From: CBDCWA01 sp046048295
Lineage (GTDB): Bacteria; Pseudomonadota; Alphaproteobacteria; Rhizobiales; Hyphomicrobiaceae
Direction: 5' to 3'
Assembly (NCBI GenBank): GCA_046048295.1
Contig: JBJOGJ010000229.1
Location: 1-6,302, forward strand
DNA: 6,302 bases
The notes beneath the pieces are model-generated. The model ran no database searches. It saw only the letters and a program-made list of their open reading frames with translations, and was not told where the DNA came from. This document shows, piece by piece, positions 1 to 5,644 of the stretch. The first letter of the stretch is position 1, and every line of letters starts with the position of its first letter. The position numbers and the translations under genes were made by a program.

Positions 1-549
1 ACGAGCGACGGCGTCATGCTTGCCCAGATGCACGACCTTGTAATCGGCGTCGCCGATGAGACCCTTCTTGGCCAGCAGCGTGCGCGGTGCGAGGTGGCTC
101 GAGGTCGAAGCCTGATCGCCGAACGCGAACGGCTTGCCCTTGATGTCGTCGATCGCTTTTACAGGACCTTCGGCGTTGGCGATGATGATGGAGTTGTAAT
201 AGGGCTTGCCTTTTTCAACACCAACCGCAAACGGCTCGATCTCGGTCGCCTTCGATTTCGCAAGGACGTAGGAGAACGGACCGAAATAGCCGACTTCAAC
301 GCGGCCGAACCGCATGGCCTCGATCATCGAGGAATAGTCTGTCGTGACGATGATCTCGATGTCCTTTTTCAGCGCCTTTTCCAGATACGCCTTCAAGGGT
401 TGAGCGTTCTGGATGATCGTTGCTGCGTTCTCGTCGGGCAGCAGCGCGATGCGAAGTTTGTCTGGATTGGCCTTGTCGGCGACCGCCTGACCGGCAGCCG
501 CCATCATGCCGACCGCGAACGCGGCAGCGAGAAAATTACGACGCTTCAT
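1..549 (-). CDS. phnD: Phosphonate ABC transporter substrate-binding protein PhnD, 5' part only
   Basis: This is the periplasmic binding protein that captures phosphonates (or phosphite) and passes them to the PhnE permease and PhnC ATPase. The window holds the first 183 codons and the gene runs off the left edge; family members are about 290-310 residues. Residues 1-24 form a signal peptide: KRR, a hydrophobic stretch, then AVA before Asp25. The RRNFL sequence also resembles a twin-arginine (Tat) motif, so the export route is uncertain. Family landmarks are the TDYSSMIEAMRFGRVEVGYF stretch (about 70-89), GPFSYVLA (90-97) and FGDQASTSSHLAPR (133-146), whose Ser/Thr residues belong to the ligand pocket in this family. 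The ATG at 549 is supported by a GAGAGAG-like ribosome site at 558-563, 8 nt upstream. The gene starts 30 nt after phnC ends, so the two are probably cotranscribed. I see no frameshift in the visible part. Confidence 0.94.
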   Translation of the reverse strand, partial: MKRRNFLAAAFAVGMMAAAGQAVADKANPDKLRIALLPDENAATIIQNAQPLKAYLEKALKKDIEIIVTTDYSSMIEAMRFGRVEVGYFGPFSYVLAKSKATEIEPFAVGVEKGKPYYNSIIIANAEGPVKAIDDIKGKPFAFGDQASTSSHLAPRTLLAKKGLIGDADYKVVHLGKHDAVAR

Positions 550-579
550 GATTGGTTCTCTCTCGTTCGGTTTCGACTC

Positions 580-1341
580 CTACTCGGCCGCCGCCATTAT
601 TTCCGGCTTGCTGACCTTGTAGATCTTATCGAGGACGGCGGACCCAAGTTCCGACGAGGCGCCCTCGAAAACGATGTGTCCGTTCGACAGCCCGATGATG
701 CTATCGGCGAACTGACGTGCCAACTCCAGCTGGTGAAGGCTGACGATGGTCGTGATTCCGTCCTCCCGGCAGATGCGATGCAGATCGCTCAGGACCTTGA
801 CGGAGGTCTCGGGATCGAGGCTTGCAACCGGTTCGTCGGCCAGGATGATCTCGGGGCGCTGAGCAATCGCACGCGCAATCCCAACGCGCTGCTGCTGGCC
901 GCCGGACAACTGATCGGCGCGGTGGAGCGCGCGATCTGCAAGACCGACCCTCTCAAGCGCTTCAAGGGCAATCATCCGGTCCGACCGTGGCAAAGGCAGC
1001 AGGGTCCGAGCCGTTCCGTGCGACGAAAGGCGTCCCGTCAAGACGTTGCCCAGCGCCGTGAGGCGGCCGATGAGATGGTGCTGCTGGAAGACCATGCCGG
1101 TGCGGCGGCGATGCTCGCGCAGCGTTTTGACGTTGCGGAAGATCGAACCGCGACCCTCAACGCCAACGTCACCCTTGGTTGGACGAACCAGCCCGTTGAG
1201 ACAGCGCAGCAGAGTCGACTTGCCTGCTCCCGATGTGCCGAGCAGCACGATAAATTTGCCGCGCGGGAACAGCACGCTCGTAGGGGACAGTGCCTTGACA
1301 CCGTTCGAGTAGGTCACTTGGACGTCTGAAGTAGTCAACAT
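580..1341 (-). CDS. phnC: Phosphonate ABC transporter ATP-binding protein PhnC
   Basis: This is the cytoplasmic ATPase that powers phosphonate import through PhnE and PhnD. All ABC signatures are present in the 253-residue protein: Walker A GTSGAGKST (35-43), Q-loop Gln86 in VFQQ, signature LSGGQ (145-149), Walker B IILADEP (165-171), D-loop SLD and the switch histidine His203 in SLHQ. The motif FQQHHLIGRLTALGNVLTGR is typical of PhnC among polar amino-acid-like ABC ATPases. Length is normal for the family. Two starts are possible: GTG at 1344 and ATG at 1341. The ATG is preferred because AGGGAG (1350-1355) lies 8 nt before it. phnD follows after 30 nt in the same orientation, as expected for a phnCDE operon. 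A candidate Pho box lies about 80 nt upstream. Specificity could be phosphonate, phosphite or a related anion; sequence alone does not tell. Confidence 0.96.
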   Translation of the reverse strand: MLTTSDVQVTYSNGVKALSPTSVLFPRGKFIVLLGTSGAGKSTLLRCLNGLVRPTKGDVGVEGRGSIFRNVKTLREHRRRTGMVFQQHHLIGRLTALGNVLTGRLSSHGTARTLLPLPRSDRMIALEALERVGLADRALHRADQLSGGQQQRVGIARAIAQRPEIILADEPVASLDPETSVKVLSDLHRICREDGITTIVSLHQLELARQFADSIIGLSNGHIVFEGASSELGSAVLDKIYKVSKPEIMAAAE

Positions 1342-1363
1342 CACCGGATCTCCCTGTGAGCAC

Positions 1364-1403
1364 CGTTCGGATTATCCAAACATTCAGCGCCATCGTTCGG
1401 ATT
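1364..1403. repeat. Pair of 10-bp direct repeats in the phnC leader
   Basis: CGTTCGGATT occurs exactly twice here, at 1364-1373 and 1394-1403, with starts 30 bp apart. Both copies lie between the candidate Pho box and the phnC ribosome site, so they would be in the promoter or 5' leader. A 30-bp period is close to three helical turns, which would suit a regulator bound on one face. It could also be chance. No known binding motif is recognised. Confidence 0.35.
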
Positions 1404-1421
1404 GCTGCATAGCAACCTTAC

Positions 1422-1439
1422 GTGTCGGCCCAATGACAG
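1422..1439 (-). promoter_or_regulatory. Candidate Pho box (PhoB site) upstream of phnC
   Basis: Read on the minus strand the site is CTGTCAT, a 4-nt spacer TGGG, then CCGACAC. The PhoB consensus is two CTGTCAT/CTGTCAC-like 7-mers in direct repeat separated by 4 nt. The first half matches 7 of 7 positions, and the second matches CTGTCAC at 5 of 7. The spacing is right, the orientation is towards phnC, and the ATG is about 80 nt downstream. Phosphonate transport genes are known PhoB targets in rhizobia and enterics, so the context supports it. About 11-15 nt downstream a poor -10-like TGCTATGCA can be seen. This is a motif reading only. Confidence 0.5.
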
Positions 1440-1538
1440 CCGATGCGGCTCACTAGAGCGCGCGTCGAGACTTGCAGAAAATTTCCGTCAGTCGTCGACG
1501 CCCTGTAGGGGCGAATGGCACAAACTCATGATATCAAA

Positions 1539-1633
1539 GCGAAAGTCAGAATAATGTGTTTGGCCGCCGATTGCATTTGACGGAAGACCGCTTAGAATTA
1601 TTCGCCGCGACTGCCCCCGCACCTGACTTTCGC
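1539..1633. repeat. 11-bp perfect inverted repeat with 73-bp spacer
   Basis: GCGAAAGTCAG at 1539-1549 is the exact reverse complement of CTGACTTTCGC at 1623-1633. The left arm continues with AATAAT (1550-1555). Its complement ATTATT appears at 1597-1602, so a longer stem of 11 plus 6 pairs could form with a 20-nt bulge on one side. It lies near the presumed boundary between the phn locus and the element. It could be integrase arm sites, part of a structured RNA, or chance. Confidence 0.4.
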
Positions 1634-1636
1634 GCC

Positions 1637-1659
1637 GGCCAACTCCTGATTGGCCTTTT
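1637..1659 (+). terminator. Weak terminator-like hairpin, plus strand
   Basis: GGCCAA (1637-1642), a 7-nt loop, TTGGCC (1650-1655), then TTTT (1656-1659). The 6-bp stem and short T-run resemble a small rho-independent terminator acting on plus-strand transcripts. No plus-strand gene ends here, so its role is unclear; it might close a transcript carrying the inverted repeat just upstream. Confidence 0.3.
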
Positions 1660-2033
1660 CAACGTCGAAAGCGCCGCGCGCTGCGCCGGGTTGAGGTCGG
1701 CGACGCGATTGCAGTCGCGGAGAAGATCGACATCTAATCATCTGTGGTAGACCGGACATGGTCGGCGGCTCGTCCTGCGTCGCCGATTAAATGCATGGTC
1801 GACTTCTGCAATTGGGATTCACGAGCTTGTGCGCCGCAGCATGGCCTTGGAAGCGAGTGTCGGCAAATGGCCCATCTCGACGTTTACGGCTGCTACGATG
1901 GGTGTCCGCAGTTGAAGCTATCGCGTCGCCGTTCAGCGCATACAGTCTGTGGTCAATGTCAAAGATTGCGGGGCTGGCTCTTAGTTGCCCCCTCTCGGCG
2001 ATGCGTTGCAGAGCCGACTTAGACGAGTCAGAA

Positions 2034-2336
2034 TCACGAGCTTCCGGGGACAGGGATAATTCGAGTTTCCCCGTAGTCTCGAATTTCGCGTCTGCACCTC
2101 GCAGCCTTCTTGCGACAATGCTCGCTGCAATACCTTGCATCAGCGCGGCGATGCTGCCGGAGCGGCTCGCGGCATGTGTCACAGCGCCAGTTATTGCGGC
2201 GCATGTTTGCAATTATCGCGCGCATACGCGCCCGCCTGTGGCGGCGGTTTCCATCCGCTGAGAGGTACGCCCTTATTCGACAGGTCCCATCATCGTACTC
2301 TTCGATATGTACGCCATCCGGATCAGGTTCTGGCAT
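2034..2336 (-). CDS. Small zinc-finger-like protein, function unknown
   Basis: A 100-residue basic protein with an acidic N-terminus (MPEPDPDGVHIEEYDD). It carries a CDTC knuckle (Cys52, Cys55) paired with YCSEHCRKKAARCRR (Cys70, Cys74, Cys81). The pattern C-x2-C, then C-x3-C followed by a run of Arg/Lys, is typical of small zinc-binding proteins in alphaproteobacterial mobile elements and suggests nucleic-acid binding. Cys19 is isolated. The start is ATG 2336: GGAG at 2343-2346 sits 6 nt upstream, better than the TTG at 2348 that would add four residues. It is the last gene of the presumed operon, 55 nt after the HGGxSTG gene. No clear terminator follows. Another minus-strand frame overlaps its C-terminal part but lacks these features. 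Its role is not known. Confidence 0.75.
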   Translation of the reverse strand: MPEPDPDGVHIEEYDDGTCRIRAYLSADGNRRHRRARMRAIIANMRRNNWRCDTCREPLRQHRRADARYCSEHCRKKAARCRREIRDYGETRIIPVPGSS

Positions 2337-2391
2337 TTCTTGCTCCAAAATCTAGGGCCAGAGGCGGGTTAAGTAATTGAATTTGCGCCGT

Positions 2392-2646
2392 TCAATTTTT
2401 GAAGTTTGTAAGACCCCGTTGAGCGCGCCAACGCTCCCAGCGCCGGTGCTGAGCTTCCGCAATCCGTTGTCGACCCTCCTGAGTTTTCGGGCCGGTGGAA
2501 AGCCCGCCATGCAGATGACATCGACGGTTTCCCAGGGTAACTGGGCGCCGATTGCAGGGCTTTCCGGATTTCGTTCGTGCCCGACAACGCAACATGCGTT
2601 GTATGCGCCACGCATCACGAATTAGGTCTTCGTAAGCACTAGCCAT
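2392..2646 (-). CDS. HGGxSTG domain protein
   Basis: An 84-residue basic protein of a family common in prophages and integrative elements of alphaproteobacteria. The family core is CRARTKSGKPC (Cys21, Cys31) followed by RRCHLHGGLSTGPKT (Cys43 to Thr55), then a helical Arg-rich tail (EGRQRIAEAQHRRWERWR). Cys21, Cys31, Cys43 and His44 or His46 could bind one zinc ion. The biochemical function is unknown. The ATG at 2646 overlaps the end of the upstream gene by 8 nt, and no ribosome site stands out, so translation is probably coupled. A TTG at 2700 would extend the protein by 18 residues without family-like sequence and without a ribosome site. Confidence 0.82.
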   Translation of the reverse strand: MASAYEDLIRDAWRIQRMLRCRARTKSGKPCNRRPVTLGNRRCHLHGGLSTGPKTQEGRQRIAEAQHRRWERWRAQRGLTNFKN

Positions 2647-3181
2647 GCGTGGACCCAAGGTGTGAGGGCGCGAGTACGCTCCGCGATCTCGTGATCCCAA
2701 GTTTCATTAGTGCAGCCGCCGCCTCTGCGGTGCGCTTCGTTTGCCAACCCGGCCAACATCGCCCGTGCAGCCAAGTGTGCCCCGCCTCGCTCGTGCCATA
2801 CGGCAACAATGCCTCAAGCGCACCGTCCCCACCGCACGCATGACACCGGCCGGGGCAGGAGCGGACCGGATGCCGGTTCAACCACTCAGCAATACAACAC
2901 TCCCACGCCTGCGTTTCTGCATCAACTCGGGACAGGCCACTATCATGTTCGAGGATGCCGGCTCGCTCGTCATAATGGGCTTGCCAGTCAGTGGCGTCCC
3001 ATGGCTCCCCGCGCTGGGTGCGGCTCAAATGCGCCACGATATTGGGCTTGGCATCGCGCAATATCGGCAGCCACTTGTCCGTTGCACGTCGCGGCCCCTT
3101 GAAGGTCAATACACCGTCGGGCGCGAGTGATAGGACGACACCATCTGCGCGGGCGTCGGCGATGATGGCGGCAGCGGTCAT
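2639..3181 (-). CDS. TubC N-terminal docking-domain-like protein with CxxC/HxxC motif
   Basis: A 180-residue protein. Residues 1-53 (MTAAAIIADARADGVVLSLA, then DGVLTFKGPRRATDKWLPIL and a C-terminal helix ending in AHL) match the pattern of the TubC N-terminal docking fold. That fold was first described in NRPS/PKS assembly but is often seen in proteins next to mobile-element primases. The middle has an HYDERAGILEHDSGLSRVDAETQAWE segment split around residues 69-94. The C-terminal part has CHACGGDG (Cys113, Cys116) and WLHGRCW (His139, Cys142), a likely zinc site. Its ATG shares an ATGA 4-nt overlap with the primase stop, so translation is coupled and the two proteins probably act together. 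A partner-docking or accessory replication role is an inference. Confidence 0.88.
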   Translation of the reverse strand: MTAAAIIADARADGVVLSLAPDGVLTFKGPRRATDKWLPILRDAKPNIVAHLSRTQRGEPWDATDWQAHYDERAGILEHDSGLSRVDAETQAWECCIAEWLNRHPVRSCPGRCHACGGDGALEALLPYGTSEAGHTWLHGRCWPGWQTKRTAEAAAALMKLGITRSRSVLAPSHLGSTHG

Positions 3182-5490
3182 AGCGTTCCCTCCACCACCT
3201 CATCTGAACTGTCTTGCAGCCGAAGGTGCTCAAATCCGTCGAAGGTGCTCTCCATTTCGGAAGGAGCATCTTCGGGTTTTTGTGAGCGCCTTCCAGAATG
3301 CTCCCAAACCCAGCCGCCCTTCATACCCCTCTTTTGCGAGACAATGCCCAGGCGCTTTTTCGCGCGCCGGACCGTGGCCCAGGAGTGCCCGGCTCCCTTC
3401 GCCTCAGTTTTGATTTTCGGCATCTTAACTGGCCCCTTGGCAAGCAAATCGCTTAGCCAGTCCATGGCGTCGCTCACACTGTCCCTGCTCTCGCCGTCCG
3501 TCGCCTCGGCCTCGGCCAACAACTCCCGAGCGCTCCCCTCTACAGCTCGGCCCCATTTCACCACTGACGCTGATATGCCGGGATGCTCGGGCAGTTCTCG
3601 TTGCTCCAGGGTGTACTCGAAGCCCCCACCATCGGGACCAATGTTGGATTTGGCGCGGGTCATCAGTCGCCGGCCGCTCTCCGAGTTCGTACCTTCGGCC
3701 TCACTGTCATCGTCCTCGACATTGGCTGCGAGTAGAACGATGCGGGCTACGGCTCCAAAGGCAAGAGACCCCGTGAGCCGCTCCACCGGATCACGTCCGC
3801 CGGTTCCCTTGGTGAAGTGTGTAATGCCTAGCACAGCGCAGTTGGACTTGGCAGCAAGGTCGGCAAGCGGCTGCAAGGCTCGACGCACCTCTGCATTCTT
3901 GTAGCTGTCCCCTGCGACCGCAGATACGATAGGATCAACGATCAGCAGCGCGACATCTTGCAGGCCCTCGAGTGCTTCGGCGAGCCCACACATATGCTTC
4001 GCCGGATCGAAGGGAATCGTCTCATCGTTTTCTATAGCACCAGACACGAAGTGCACGCGATCCAAGTCAGCACCTGCCGCAATCAATCGTGGCACCAGCG
4101 TATCTTTCGGATCGTCTTCGCCGCTCCAAATGACAACCTGGCCGGGCTGACATTGCGAGCCGTCCGGCAGTGTGCCGCCGGTCGTCACGATTGCTGCGAT
4201 AGAGATTGCGAGTGTCGTTTTCCCGGCGGCGGGCTTCCCGCCGAGAATGTGCACCTTCCCTCGCGCAAGATGCCCCTCCATTATCCATGAGATCGGCTCT
4301 GGTTCGATGGTACTGCCTCGAAGAAGCTCGACCTTCATCTTGGGCTCTTGGGGTGTTTGAGATGCTGAGGCGGCTGATGATCTTGGCGACTGCGCAGCCT
4401 CGATTATCTTCCGCACATCATCCACGCCATGGACGCGCGACATGTCATTGAAGTCTTTGCGTTCAGGCGCTGGACCGTCCGCGAAGGATGGCGCTGCGAG
4501 CCCACCGCCAACAGCTTCGGCCGCTTCGACCGCATATGTGTCCGGCTCGCCGGTCTTCTTGTCGATGTCAGCCAGAAGCACGATGTCGGCGTTGGGATAG
4601 CGCTCGCGCATCTGACGTACCACGGCTGGAATATTGCTATTCATCATGGCCGCCACACCCAGCGCCAAAGGCACTGCCTGCCGCACACTGAGAACCGTCG
4701 CGACACCCTCGCCGATCACCAGCATGATGCCGGCCCCGTCGCCATCGGGCAAAGGTTGTGCGGCCCAGAAGCCTCCCCGAATCGTGCCACTACCAGGCAG
4801 AAAATACTTGCGACCGGCGCCGTCGATCAATTGCAGGTTGGACAGAATGCCGTCACGGTTAGTCGGCACCACGAGACAGCGACCTTGCAATTGCTCACCC
4901 TTCACGCCGGGTGAATAGCCGAGCACCGGCGCAGCCTTCACAGCGTCGATTTCGCGAAGTGTCTCGTTCGGGGGGATGTCCTTGCGTGCGAAATACGGAT
5001 TGTCAGCCTTTAGCGGCTCCGCCATGGACCAGATGGCAACCGCCAACTTTGCCGTTTCGGCGGCAACCTGATCCCGTTTCCTTTTCTCGTCTGCATCGAA
5101 GTCAGCGCGATCCTTCTTCCTGCGTGTCAATTCTTCGACATTCGGGATACGATAGGTACCATCATCGCGCCAGCCATTATCACGCGCCATACGATAGACA
5201 CTGGCAATGCTCCGGCCGCCGCCGGGCTTGAAGGATTTCCAGCGAGTGTGATTTTCTTTCTGATTGTAATTCTCGGCAGACCGAGACCATTCATCGAATA
5301 GCGGCCAACCGTCGTCTCCGAATTGGTCTCTAAGACACATTCCGACCATGACCCACGTTTCGTGCTCATGGGAATCTATGTATTCCATAGCAGATTGAGC
5401 TCGCTCCAGCTCATCAGCCTTGGAACGCGTTCGATGCACTCCGACTTTTTCAGTTGGGAAGCCATTCGGCGGTTGGTCCGGGCTCAACAT
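3178..5490 (-). CDS. Primase-helicase-like protein (PriCT-2, Toprim, RecA-like ATPase, winged helix)
   Basis: A 770-residue protein, the likely replication protein of the element. Residues about 31-107 look like a PriCT-2 domain (EHETWVMVGMCLRDQFGDDG; WKSFKPGGGRSIASVYRMA). About 145-250 resembles the region before the Toprim domain in plasmid TraC-type primases (RCLVVPTNRDGILSNLQLID, GRKYFLPG). The Toprim domain (about 255-340) has the catalytic glutamate in IGEG (Glu261) and the DxD pair Asp308/Asp310. The ATPase domain (about 398-650) has Walker A GGKPAAGKTT (417-426), SGEDDPKDTL (456-465), Walker B DVALLIVDP (512-520) and the GITHFTKGTG segment, as in RepA/AAA_25 hexameric helicases. Residues about 672-730 form a winged-helix-like tail (SWATVRRAKKRLG, GGWVWEH). 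I see no archaeo-eukaryotic primase domain and no CHC2 zinc finger. Start ATG 5490 has AAGG 7 nt upstream. The next gene overlaps by 4 nt. Confidence 0.95.
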   Translation of the reverse strand: MLSPDQPPNGFPTEKVGVHRTRSKADELERAQSAMEYIDSHEHETWVMVGMCLRDQFGDDGWPLFDEWSRSAENYNQKENHTRWKSFKPGGGRSIASVYRMARDNGWRDDGTYRIPNVEELTRRKKDRADFDADEKRKRDQVAAETAKLAVAIWSMAEPLKADNPYFARKDIPPNETLREIDAVKAAPVLGYSPGVKGEQLQGRCLVVPTNRDGILSNLQLIDGAGRKYFLPGSGTIRGGFWAAQPLPDGDGAGIMLVIGEGVATVLSVRQAVPLALGVAAMMNSNIPAVVRQMRERYPNADIVLLADIDKKTGEPDTYAVEAAEAVGGGLAAPSFADGPAPERKDFNDMSRVHGVDDVRKIIEAAQSPRSSAASASQTPQEPKMKVELLRGSTIEPEPISWIMEGHLARGKVHILGGKPAAGKTTLAISIAAIVTTGGTLPDGSQCQPGQVVIWSGEDDPKDTLVPRLIAAGADLDRVHFVSGAIENDETIPFDPAKHMCGLAEALEGLQDVALLIVDPIVSAVAGDSYKNAEVRRALQPLADLAAKSNCAVLGITHFTKGTGGRDPVERLTGSLAFGAVARIVLLAANVEDDDSEAEGTNSESGRRLMTRAKSNIGPDGGGFEYTLEQRELPEHPGISASVVKWGRAVEGSARELLAEAEATDGESRDSVSDAMDWLSDLLAKGPVKMPKIKTEAKGAGHSWATVRRAKKRLGIVSQKRGMKGGWVWEHSGRRSQKPEDAPSEMESTFDGFEHLRLQDSSDEVVEGTL

Positions 5491-5508
5491 TTCGTCGCCT
5501 TTTTGGTG

Positions 5509-5528
5509 TGTGACGACGCGTCTGTGAC
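5509..5528. promoter_or_regulatory. Candidate operator: TGTGAC repeats around an 8-bp palindrome
   Basis: The sequence is TGTGAC (5509-5514), the perfect palindrome GACGCGTC (5515-5522), then TGTGAC again (5523-5528). The second repeat directly abuts the -35-like TTGAAA on the plus strand. On the minus strand the site lies 18 nt before the primase ATG, next to its ribosome site. A protein bound here could control both directions. The excisionase/AlpA-type proteins encoded just upstream are natural candidates, since that class binds short direct repeats. Function is inferred from layout only. Confidence 0.4.
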
Positions 5529-5557
5529 TTGAAACGCAGAACGAAATTCAATACACT
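5529..5557 (+). promoter_or_regulatory. Candidate sigma-70 promoter, plus strand
   Basis: TTGAAA (5529-5534) matches the -35 box at 5 of 6 positions, and TACACT (5552-5557) matches the -10 box at 4 of 6. The spacer is exactly 17 bp. It points away from the primase gene, towards the hairpin at 5608-5639, with a start expected near 5564. No plus-strand gene follows, so if active it makes a short non-coding RNA. A minus-strand promoter for the primase must also lie in this gap; only a poor candidate was seen (TTGCTT, 18 nt, TAGATT, at 5601-5572). Confidence 0.4.
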
Positions 5558-5563
5558 TTGCAC

Positions 5564-5639
5564 ATTGTCGTAATCTATGATCTTTCGTCGGATCAAAGCA
5601 AACGAGCGCCGTCCGGACTACCCGCCGGGCGGCATTTTT
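5564..5639 (+). ncRNA. Putative small RNA divergent to the primase gene
   Basis: Defined by a plus-strand promoter candidate ending at 5557 and a strong hairpin with a T-tract ending at 5639, giving about 76 nt. The 5' half holds a small inverted repeat (TGATC at 5578-5582, GATCA at 5591-5595, 8-nt loop) and the 3' half is the terminator hairpin. It would be complementary to the 5' leader of the primase mRNA if that leader starts upstream of 5564, or to a read-through transcript from the helix-turn-helix gene. Small RNAs and antisense RNAs control replication genes in plasmids and in phage P4, which makes this location suggestive. There is no similarity to an RNA family that I recognise. Confidence 0.3.
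5608..5639 (+). terminator. Rho-independent terminator, strongest on the plus strand
   Basis: GCCGTCCGG (5608-5616), an 8-nt loop, CCGGGCGGC (5625-5633), then ATTTTT (5634-5639). The 9-bp stem has one G-U wobble in the plus-strand RNA. On the minus strand the same site lies 11 nt after the stop of the helix-turn-helix gene, but there it has a C-A mismatch and only a broken T-rich tail (TCGTTTGCTTTG). It may act in both directions; the plus-strand form is better. Confidence 0.55.
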
Positions 5640-5644
5640 GCATT

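Larger units (their letters stand above)
1440..2033. other. Gene-poor stretch between phnC and the element's small genes
   Basis: About 594 bp with no reading frame that looks like a real gene. Frames here are short, change phase, and lack a ribosome site combined with a recognisable protein. One minus-strand frame (1598-1741, 47 codons) has a plausible C-terminal half but no good start. The stretch holds an 11-bp inverted repeat, a small hairpin followed by TTTT, and a CGCCC/GGGCG hairpin at 1499-1513. No tRNA could be made out on either strand. Because it separates an ordinary chromosomal operon from mobile-element-type genes, it probably contains the element's end and decayed remnants. Confidence 0.5.

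Noticed and set aside
16..1329. 437-codon open frame on the plus strand across phnD and phnC
   Set aside because: It lies exactly opposite two well-recognised transporter genes in GC-rich DNA, has an Arg/Asp-rich composition with no known domain, and is a mirror frame.
1598..1741. 47-codon minus-strand frame whose second half looks protein-like
   Set aside because: Its first half is Arg/Pro/Ser-rich with no family character, there is no ribosome site, and it is too short to trust; kept only as a possible remnant.
1970..1991. GGGGC/GCCCC hairpin after the last gene of the element operon
   Set aside because: Only a 5-bp stem with a 12-nt loop and no T-tract on the minus strand, so it is not supported as a terminator.
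1345..2033. Possible tRNA or tRNA 3' end as attachment site (GTTCGGATT resembles a T-loop)
   Set aside because: Neither copy of the motif has a pairing T-stem or an acceptor stem around it, so no tRNA is supported.
1787..2212. 141-codon minus-strand frame overlapping the zinc-finger gene
   Set aside because: It overlaps a better gene with a good GGAG ribosome site and a cysteine pattern, and no domain was recognised in it.
3245..4914. Several plus-strand frames of 60-220 codons opposite the primase gene
   Set aside because: All are antisense to a gene with clear conserved motifs, have no recognisable domain and are expected by chance in GC-rich DNA.
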